This document shows, one piece after another, positions 56,630 through 64,000 of a DNA stretch of 64,000 nt. The stretch lies in the NCBI GenBank assembly GCA_047967505.1, contig CM106541.1. One strand, written 5' to 3'. The DNA is from Dipteris shenzhenensis. Its lineage: Eukaryota; Polypodiophyta; Polypodiopsida; Gleicheniales. The position numbers and the translations under genes are program-made. The stretch's first letter is position 1. Every line of letters starts with the position of its first letter. Below the pieces are notes generated by a model, which saw only the letters and a list, made by a program, of their open reading frames with translations, was not told the origin of the DNA and searched no databases.

Positions 56630-56735
56630 CTTTTTGCCTACCTAACGAGCTTTATGCCTATCAAACAGGCTTTATGCTTGCCTAACGGGATTTATGCTTG
56701 CCAATGAAAACATTGTTATCTACTAGATAGGAAAA
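56630..56735. repeat. ctttatgcctacctaacgag repeats, right copy
   Basis: Three to four variants of gctttatgcctacctaacga, then aacattgttatctactagat. Same structure and orientation as 54890-54990, 1.74 kb away. Confidence 0.7.
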
Positions 56736-58030
56736 AAAAAGAGAAAAAAGTAGTTTAAAAAAAAAAAAAGAATTGTTCTACCAAACAAATTGTTTTGCCA
56801 AAAAAATTATTTTACGAAAAAAGCTATTTCGCAAAACCATTTAGTGCCAAAAAGGCTACTCTGCCAAAAACTGTCTAGTCAAAAAATTTATTATGCCAGT
56901 TATCTTGCAAAGTTACATATCGATAATAAAATGACATTCATCTCATCCAACCGGTCCTAAATTGCAACAAGTCCTATCTTTCAATCATGGTTCTTGCCAT
57001 TCCAGGTCTTAGCTTTTATTTATTCTCATTCTTTGCAGTTTTTTCGTCATTCTTTTGACTAAGAAGCTTCTTCTTCTATCTTCATCCAAATCATGGGTTT
57101 TTTACCTTCTATTTGTAATGTATTTTTTCATGCTTGCAAAATGTCAAAAACCTACATGACTTGTGCATGCAAGACATTGCTTTCTCAAATTGCAATACGA
57201 ATATAACTACTGGTATTTAGGTAATATGCTAGTGCCACCTATTCGCAAGACTTTAAATTTTCGATATTTTGCTTCAATATGATTTCTTACACATTCCTCT
57301 CTTGTGATGTATGTTCTCGATGGGAGGTAAAGATTTGGAATCAACAATAGAGATAGCTGAGTTGGGTACAAGGTCGAAGGATTATAATTCATGTGATTGT
57401 AGTCCATGACACAATATTACTTAGGTTGTGACCAAGGATAGGCTATGAGCTCATGTGAGCAATCTTATTCGTGTATTCATTGGGCTTCAATTTGCAAAAG
57501 GTGCAAACCTTTAAGCGTGACCAAGGCAATAGTTAAACACTACCCTTGATCTTTACAAGGAGGACTGAATCCTAATGGACCCTGTGTCATATCTCATGTT
57601 CATATTTTTTTGCTTTTTTTTTTCCTTTAAACAATAATATCCAAGTTTCATTTTAAGGTATTATCTATGTACTCCATGACAAAAGAAAGAACTATGAAGT
57701 ATAGGAGTGAGCCATGAATGGAATAAAAAAGACATACCAAGGATTTTCAAATTTAGAGAGCTATTGCTGTTAACAATAAGCAAGGGTTAAGTAGAAGCTA
57801 CCCACTTTGAAGTAGCCTCAATGCATTTTTTCCACTGCGTCTTAATTGATAGAGCATCATAGCCGAAGCCAATGCTTTTGTGCATACATGCACTCCTTTT
57901 TAATGTTTCATCCACCACACACACACACCCTTTAGTCTCTTTTCTCTCCTCTCTTTCACTCATCTAGCTAGGCAATAATCCTATGAAAGCTCCAAAGGAA
58001 ACAACATGAAGAGATAGAAGATGAAAGCCA
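56736..58030. other. No gene seen
   Basis: AT-rich, with poly-A and ttttgcaaaa-type simple stretches at 56730-56900. No coding domain. Confidence 0.5.
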
Positions 58031-58031
58031 A

Positions 58032-58123
58032 GCATATTGTTCCATTAGAGGGTGCTATCTTAAATAGGCAAGTACAAGCATATTGTTCCATTAGAGGGTG
58101 CTTTCTTAAATAGGCAAGTACAA
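58032..58123. repeat. 46-bp tandem duplication
   Basis: Two copies of agcatattgttccattagag...aggcaagtaca, nearly identical. Confidence 0.85.
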
Positions 58124-58414
58124 GATCAACATTATCTTTTCCCAAGACACATGTCATCACTCCATTGATGCAATCTACTCTACCAATCAAATAATTTCTC
58201 TCCATACCACTCTTCTCACATCACTCTAATACTCTATGGCACCACATTTCTCGACAACTCCTATTTTTATCAAGCTACTTTACACTTACACTTACAATGA
58301 CATTCCAAAAGGAAGGGATCCCCACTTGTTTAAAAACCTTTTTATTGAATGAGCAATGATGAGGGGTTACATTTTTTTAACCCTCATCTTTAATTACCAA
58401 GTTTCCTTTCCGTG

Positions 58415-58620
58415 TTATTGCATATAATTGTGCCTCTTGGACACAAATGGACCTGGATTTCGTCGGCAACAAGGCCAAAGAGGAAGAAGTTTAGGCTGAG
58501 ATCTTGTTATTGCATATAATTGTGCCTCTTGGATTGCATATAATTGTGCCTCTTGGACACAAGTGAACCTAGATTTCGTGGGCAACAAGGCCAAAACGTA
58601 AGGAGTTTAGGCTGAGATCT
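58415..58620. repeat. Tandem duplication of about 90 bp
   Basis: Unit 1 (58415-58504) and unit 2 (58505-58620) share ttgcatataattgtgcctct and agtttaggctgagatct. Unit 2 has an extra internal copy of a 27-bp stretch. Confidence 0.8.
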
Positions 58621-58771
58621 GGGACAACAACCATGTCCAAGAAGATGGTACTCATAAAACTGTCAAAGGGACTAGCTCTTTCGATGAGCATTTATCATCA
58701 CGTCAGGTGCACTCTTTACACCAGTAAAAGAGTGCACTCAATGTGCAGCACAGACGACTCAAATTTGAAGT

Positions 58772-60572
58772 TCACTCAGACGGATCCAGACCACAAGTTT
58801 CTGGCGCAGGCACAAGTACTATTTGGAGAACCCTCTCTAGATCATGACTGCGCAGTTCCGCCGCGCTCTTTGGAATCTGCAATGCGGAAGAAAATTTTCC
58901 AAGAAAACCGCTAAGACTGGGAAAACGACTAACGCATTCAGGATGTTGAAATTTTGCTAAAGACGGAGAACTAGGAAGATAGGAATTCCTATCACCAATC
59001 ACTCTAGGCAGAAAGAAAGAATTTCAGATATAAGATTACCTTGGCATGTATGGAATGAAAATCAGATTTGGGGCTTCTCGAAAGGGTCACATTAATCACT
59101 TCGACGCTCTGGTCGTCCAGGATTTGCAAAATACCTGACCAAACGCCTTTCTTCTTTGGCGTATTTATCGTGATGAACGCTTCCCTACCAAAGAAACGGA
59201 CGGAACCCTCCCTCGGAAGTGGAGAGTCCGCAAAGGCTTCGGACAGTAGATCTGAGCCTTCCCCTGGCTCCATTGACGACGTATCTTCAGGAGGTCGAAA
59301 GGCTTCCACATTTGATTGTTCAACTTCCGTCGATATAAAAGACTTCTGTAACTCCAGAGATGCCATAACTTCAGCCTTCTTTACGCCGAGCTCTTCCAAC
59401 TTTACGCGAAGTGTGCGAATGTGTTTGGCTGTCTCCGTTAACACTGAGCACCTATCAGTCTATTTCAAGAACAAGCACATAGTGAAAACAGGACCCTTCC
59501 GGACAAGGCTACACTAAGAGCAAATGTTTTAAGCTAGACAAATTCACGAAACAATTCCAAAGAGAGGTGGCTACAATCAAACAGAAGACCGATTACTACG
59601 CTCATGATAGATTTGAGTGACGCGTCCCGTGGAATTGTTAGGAATAGAGCACTTCCACCAAGCCATAAGTTTGGTTAAACCATGAGAAAGAAGGCAGACT
59701 CGGAAGACTTGACGTACTTTAAGCTTTCCTTCCGGTAGCAAGGAGTGCAACGTGGCGTACAAATGTGTCATCCCTTCACGCCTTTGCCTTTCCGAGTGAA
59801 TGTGAATCTCCCTCCGTAACACTGGGTCCTTCGAAATTGATTTGTTCTCAACCACAAGAGATGCCGAGCTTTTACTCTTGCGAGAGGACGACACGTGACT
59901 GGACGTCCTGCCCGTCTCGCCAGTCTGCCTAGGCCGTTGCGGAGGTCGGCGAGGGGAGCGGAGAGCTGTAGATCGTTGCAGGCGTTTCTGCAAGATCTCA
60001 TCCAAGACGGAGAGATGCCCACCTCGGGAGACAGAAAGATCATCCTTGGGGAACAACCGGAGGTCGTTCACAGACAAGGTCGGGTAGGAATGGATTGGAG
60101 TCTGTCGGGCGATATCGGGGATGCTTTCGAGGGCAGCTGCGACGTCTGAGAGGCGGAGGGCAGCAGGGAAAGGGCGAGGAGCAGTGGGGGAGAACGTGCA
60201 GGGAGCGAGGAAGGGCATGGAGCTACCTGCGGAGCTAGCAAACGAATTCTCAAAAGCTGAGGTGAATTCAGGAAAGAGAGTTTCGGGGGGGGATGAAGGC
60301 GAGGCGAGCCAATCAAGACGTTGGATCGCTTGGGTGCAGGATGGAGAGGAAGGGGAAGTAGGGGCAAGGAGCTCGTTGAAGTCGAGCTCACGAGGGGGGG
60401 AGAGCACGGAGAAGCCATGGGAGGGGGGGGGGGAAGCGGCCATTAAGGTGGAGCAGTGATGAAAGGAAGGAGGGTCGAGGCAGCAGCGTAAATGGTGAGG
60501 AGGGGAGGAGGAGGCGAGAGGCATACGGAGCGCGTGGGAGCCTGGAGGGAGCAGAAAAAGCGAGGGAGCCAT
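58772..60572 (-). CDS. bHLH transcription factor, ORG2/bHLH36-like (3 exons)
   Basis: Exons on the minus strand: 60572-59718, 59459-59040, 58876-58772, giving 459 codons plus stop. Junctions are canonical and in phase 0: donor GTACGT after AAA at 59718, acceptor ATAG before 59459; donor GTAATC after 59040, acceptor TTGCAG before 58876. The N-terminal 210 residues are Ser/Pro-rich. The basic region and helix 1 are at about residues 255-285 ('HIHSERQRREGMTHLYATLH' then 'SLLPEGKLK'), and helix 2 continues in exon 2 ('TDRCSVLTETAKHIRTLR'). The H..E..R residues for G-box binding are kept. A C-terminal ACT-like part contains 'GVWSGILQILDDQSVEVIN' and 'FHSIHAK'. It is likely a nuclear DNA-binding regulator of the group with ERQRR..M..LY..L.SLLP. 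The start is not settled: 60572 or the internal Met 44 (60443). Confidence 0.85.
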
Positions 60573-61020
60573 AGATGAAGCTGCAGCAGGATATATTAAT
60601 GGAGGTGACGAAGATTGTTACGTGAGGGAGCGTGAAGAAGATCGTTACGTGACAGAGAGTGAATTAGAAAATAACTGTAAGATGAAGGTGGTTGGTGGTA
60701 ATTGAAGATGAGCAGACTCGAGGGATGGGAAGAAGAAGCAGGAGAATCGAGGTGGTGAAGAAGCAAAGGTTAAATCTCAGAATCGAGATGGTGAAGAAGC
60801 AAAGCTTAAATCTGAAGATGAAGTTTGAAGCTTAAATGTGAAAATGACGTTTGAAGCTTAAACTAAGAAGAAGAAGAAGACGACGACGATGACGACGATG
60901 CCGAAGACTACGATAATAATGAAAATGTGACAATTGAAGATCTTGAAGATGACGATCACCCTTGCCCACGTGTTGCAATCTACATCCTACGATAACGTTA
61001 CACGAGTAGCCTGACCCGTC
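60573..61020 (-). promoter_or_regulatory. Putative promoter/leader of the bHLH gene
   Basis: Contains a TATA-like segment (taatatatcc on the minus strand, about 60590-60600), two ttacgtga ACGT-core sites (60618-60625 and 60645-60652) and a G-box cacgtg (60967-60972). 60725-60860 is a run of imperfect tandem repeats around gaagaagcaaag.ttaaatct. G-boxes are bHLH/bZIP targets, so self-regulation is possible; this is inference. Confidence 0.4.
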
Positions 61021-61147
61021 TACGACGGGTTGGAGACCCGCTCTGCTGGGTCTCAGGTGGAATCTTTAATTTCAAAAGAGAAATTCTGAAGTTCCAACAC
61101 TGGAACCGCTTGGCTTGGCTCACTCAGTGTAATTTTGTCCGACAGCT
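61021..61147. other. Short inverted repeats
   Basis: gacccgtc/gacgggttgg and gagacccgc/gctgggtctc lie at about 61014-61062 and could form two small hairpins. No gene. Confidence 0.35.
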
Positions 61148-61800
61148 TTCCTAAAACCCCCTCTCTGCTTTCATACATAAAACAAGATTAAGTGCATAAA
61201 ATTCATGAATTTGTTTGAATTAAACATGTTTGTATGCATATCCCCTCTCTGCTTTCATACATGGAATTTTGCAAGATTAAGTGCGTAATGCATTGTATGC
61301 CAATGTAGTGCTAGATTGCAACACAATCAATTTTGGTTTATGGGATACATTAGTTTTAGTGTAAATAAATAAAATTCATGAATTTATTTGAATTAAACAC
61401 GTTTGTATGTATATCCTCTCTCTGCTTTCATACATGGAACTTTGCAAGATTACGTGCGTAATGCATTGTATGCCAATGTAGTGCTAGATTGCAACACAAT
61501 GAATGTTGGTTTATGGGATACATTAGTTTAAGTATAAATAAATAAAATTCATGAATTTGTTTGTATTAAACATGTTTGTATGCATATCCCCTCTTTGCTT
61601 TCATATATGGAATTTTGCAAGATTATGTACGTAATGCATTGTATGCCAATGTAGTGCTAGATTGTAACACAATCAATCTTGGTCTATGGGGATACATTAG
61701 TTTGAGTATAAATAAATAGAATTCATGATTTTTTTTGAAATAAACGTGTTTGAGTATAAATAAATAGAATTTATGAATTTGTTTGAGTATAAACGTATAT
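61148..61800. repeat. Tandem repeat, about 175-bp unit
   Basis: Copies start near 61198, 61372, 61547 and (partial) 61722 with aaattcatgaatttgtttga, and share cctctctgctttcatacatgg and atgccaatgtagtgctagat. A partial leading copy begins at 61148. Confidence 0.85.
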
Positions 61801-61937
61801 GTGCATGCTTCAATAAACACAACAAAATAAGATTTACTTAAAATTAGCATACCTAACAAAATATACGCTCTATAAAAGCGTACTACAAAATCTTACAAAT
61901 TCATATATCTACATACAGAGTGTCTATATCAGCTCCC

Positions 61938-62651
61938 CTAAGAAAATAGACTACGTCTATGTCCCACCCCACGCACCACCACACGTGCGCGACGTCGACC
62001 TACGCAAGGCAAAAAGATCATTTAAGAATTATAATCATTAAATCAAGGAAAATTTAGAATTGTGTCTTAATAATACTCCACATTAATTAGAATACTTACG
62101 CTGGCGCACAGGAGTGTGTATGTGGTACATAAATGCATATACAAAGTCTCCGTTCGCCCCTCGATAAAATACATATGTTCCCATTGGCTCCAGGTACCCA
62201 ATGAAGCGCACATAGATGGTCTGGGGACTATTATTCCCAGCAAGACGCTGAGAACTCACGGCAAAATATCCAAGATTGAGACGTTCCACCCCATCATACG
62301 CTGGACCGAGGAGATTCATTGCAAAACTTGAGTCGGGAACCGCCCTAAAGGAAAATAATATCATGTTTATTCACTTATATATGTAACCTAAGTAGCTTTC
62401 ACCTATATGAAAAAAAAATAATAAATAAATATATATATATATAGGTTATCTACCCAATAAAGCTCTCCAACTCCAAGATGTCAACCAATAGCTGGGCGCG
62501 CACCCCAGCTCTCCAACCATCGGGATCTGTATATTCCTAAAGGTAAATGACTATACTATTAAATAAGTCAACTTAGCAACTGACTACTACACAATTATGT
62601 ACCTGCTACCTGTACAGTTGTCTCGGTGGTGAATGTAAATGACGCTGCCAT
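61938..62651 (-). CDS. Four-exon gene of unknown family with Arg-rich C-terminus
   Basis: Minus-strand exons 62651-62610, 62536-62454, 62344-62100 and 61999-61938 join into one open reading of 143 codons plus TAG. All three introns (73, 109, 100 nt) have GT-AG ends (donors GTAGCA, GTAGAT, GTAAGT; acceptors CTTTAG, CTTTAG, GCGTAG), and phases match (0, 2, 1). Exon 1 gives 'MAASFTFTTETTVQ', exon 2 'DGWRAGVRAQLLVDILELES', and exon 3 the body with 'GVERLNLGYFAVSSQRL', 'TIYVRFIGYLEP' and 'GDFVYAFMYHIHTP'. Exon 4 adds a basic tail 'RQRRRRARVVVRG', which could bind nucleic acid or act as a nuclear signal. There is no signal peptide or membrane segment. I recognise no family. An upstream exon is possible because tatgatag just before the ATG could be an acceptor. 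It sits 0.5 kb downstream of a truncated Helitron helicase on the same strand. Confidence 0.55.
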
Positions 62652-63170
62652 CCTATCATATCATATTACAATAACAATACATATCATATTACAGTAACAA
62701 TAGATGTGTCAACATAAATATAGAGAAGAAATTAAAAGGCTTCACCAAGCCACAAATTAAAAAGAAAATTAGTTATAGTACATTTGATAATCCATAATAT
62801 GAAGAAAAAATAACAATGCGTGAACCCATAAAACTCACAAAAATCATACATTGTCAAAATTCTAGAGACGACATTGTTTGAATGGAATATGGAATGAGCT
62901 CATGAAAATTATACAAAAATAGTCATCACCAATTTTTAATCCACACTTCAAAGGCTTACAATTGATAGACCTTTGATTGCCTAAAAGAACACAACGATAC
63001 AAAAAAGACTGTGAAAATTTGTCACCCACCAAAGTCTGAAGAGGCTTTCAAAGAGCATTGGCATACTGCTAGGTTCTTCTTGATGCCAATTGTAAAACCT
63101 CTTTGTATACAACATTTGTGGTATAACTCATTTCAGCATCCTCATCACTAACTCGATCCACACTCTCTGG
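62652..63170. other. No gene seen
   Basis: AT-rich spacer between the Helitron helicase end and the four-exon gene, with catatcatattaca.taacaata repeats at 62655-62705. It would hold the promoter of the four-exon gene if the start at 62651 is right. Confidence 0.4.
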
Positions 63171-63174
63171 AAGG

Positions 63175-64000
63175 AATACTTTGACTGCATTTCATGATCG
63201 GACGCGCGAGAAAGCCACGTATAATTGCCCGTGACTAAACACCGGTGTCGCCAAGTATAAGCCTAGGATAGACGCATAATCCTTGTCGAGGATTTAGATT
63301 GCGCAACAAAATGAGGGGAGCATTTTGTTTCAAAACCAGCCGATGAGGTGGGTATCCACCACCAAGATCGAGCGTGTTAAGATACTCTACTGCATACAAA
63401 AAAGAATCTCCACATGAGCTCTCTACTGAGTCTGCACTTAGATACTCCTTTTCCTCGCCGGGCATTGCCTTTAGTGCTGCAGCATTGACTGCATCAACTT
63501 CAAGGTTTCAAGGTGCGAGAATAGCGCGGTCTCGAAAATACGATGCATAATCCACAACCCTTGTAAGTCCTGTATACACCCACTCAATCAGACCTTCCAT
63601 AGAGTTTGTCCTTAAAAGCATCTTTGATGGGATTACAACAGTGTCTTCTCTTATATGCCTGCTAGTTCCATTTCCAATATCTAACACCCATTGTATGAAT
63701 TCCTGCTCTATTGAATTATCACCTTCCTGAATAACCCGCATATTCTGTACCAGCTTCAATACCTTGATGCATCTCCAAATCCTTGAGTGGCACAATGTAG
63801 AATTGACAATATCTTCTCGTCTTGCCTTGGGAATAACTAGCAAGACCTGCCTAAAATCCCCCCCTAACAACACCACCTTTCCACCAAACAGTTGGTCATT
63901 TGACATGATATCTTGCAGCGTCCTATCCAGTGCCTCAAATGCGAATCGATGAGTCATAGGTGCCTCATCCCATATTATCAACTTTGCTATCTTCAGAACA
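63175..64000 (-). pseudogene. Helitron PIF1-like helicase, partial
   Basis: Minus strand, open at the window edge: 'LKIAKLIIWDEAPMTHRFAF' (Walker B, DEAP), 'EALDRTLQDIM', 'GGKVVLLGGDFRQVLLVIP' and 'LKLVQNMRV', all characteristic of the Helitron replication helicase. A TGA near 63508 interrupts 'RAILAP', and the frame goes on with 'VDAVNAAALKAMPGEEKEYL' and 'SADSVESS', then 'PPHRLVLKQNAPLILLRNLN'. After 'PRQGLC' about 50-60 residues are missing, and 'PVFSHGQLYVAFSRVRS' appears in another frame (about 63230-63180). The missing part includes the INKSQGQT motif. The intact helicase unwinds DNA for rolling-circle transposition; this copy is inactive. The N-terminal Rep part would lie beyond 64000. 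Confidence 0.9.

Noticed and set aside
59068-59517. 149-codon plus-strand frame
   Set aside because: Antisense shadow of exon 2 of the bHLH gene, which has proper splice sites and a recognisable domain.
1-64000. CRISPR arrays, tRNA or rRNA genes
   Set aside because: No regularly spaced repeat with unique spacers, and no tRNA cloverleaf or rRNA segment was recognised by eye; the regular repeats seen are tandem duplications or foldbacks.

Overview
This window looks like nuclear DNA from a land plant with a large, repeat-filled genome. The reasons are the element families present (Ty1/copia, Ty3/gypsy with chromodomain, plant L1-type LINEs with a DUF4283-like ORF1, a CACTA transposon with DUF4216/DUF4218 modules, a Helitron helicase), GT-AG introns, a nuclear mitochondrial-type ribosomal protein L33 and a plant bHLH factor. 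I cannot name the lineage; a gymnosperm, fern or other TE-rich plant would fit. Almost everything here is transposon debris. Three loci look like host genes.

Left part (1-12.3 kb): a MITE-like foldback, short tandem repeats, a 2.3-kb array of hairpin-forming repeats, then a decayed CACTA transposase (5.36-7.98 kb) with a recognisable right terminus at 8301. A palindromic 'TACATTGGATCCAATGTA' repeat field follows, split by a 1.9-kb solo-LTR-like insertion. Next (12.3-17.2 kb) is a nearly complete but dead minus-strand copia element with LTRs, primer-binding site and polypurine tract.

Middle (17-44 kb): a LINE endonuclease scrap, duplications, a Ty3 gag scrap, and a 6.7-kb GC-rich LINE (22.7-29.4 kb) carrying ORF1, endonuclease, reverse transcriptase and zf-RVT. 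It has frameshifts, stops and altered catalytic residues. Then come Ty3 integrase and gag scraps, a copia RNase H gene split by a compact Ty3 element with a clean 5-bp target duplication, and the intact L33 gene (38.4-38.6 kb). A second LINE copy at 41.1-43.1 kb is internally inverted in the way expected of twin priming.

Right part (44-64 kb): a Ty3 chromodomain tail leads into an LTR (47.7-49.0 kb), a non-coding internal region and a second LTR (50.5-50.9 kb). The two LTRs share promoter-R-U5 but have unrelated U3 regions. A third LINE scrap and an array built from LTR U3 sequence follow, then a possible regulatory-protein fragment with an EAR-like motif. A three-exon bHLH transcription factor gene (58.8-60.6 kb) follows. 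Last are a 175-bp tandem repeat, a compact four-exon gene of unknown family (61.9-62.7 kb) and a truncated Helitron helicase running off the window end.

The genes do not form an operon-like unit. The bHLH gene, the four-exon gene and the Helitron helicase all lie on the minus strand. The four-exon gene, ending in an arginine-rich tail, is the best candidate for something undescribed.
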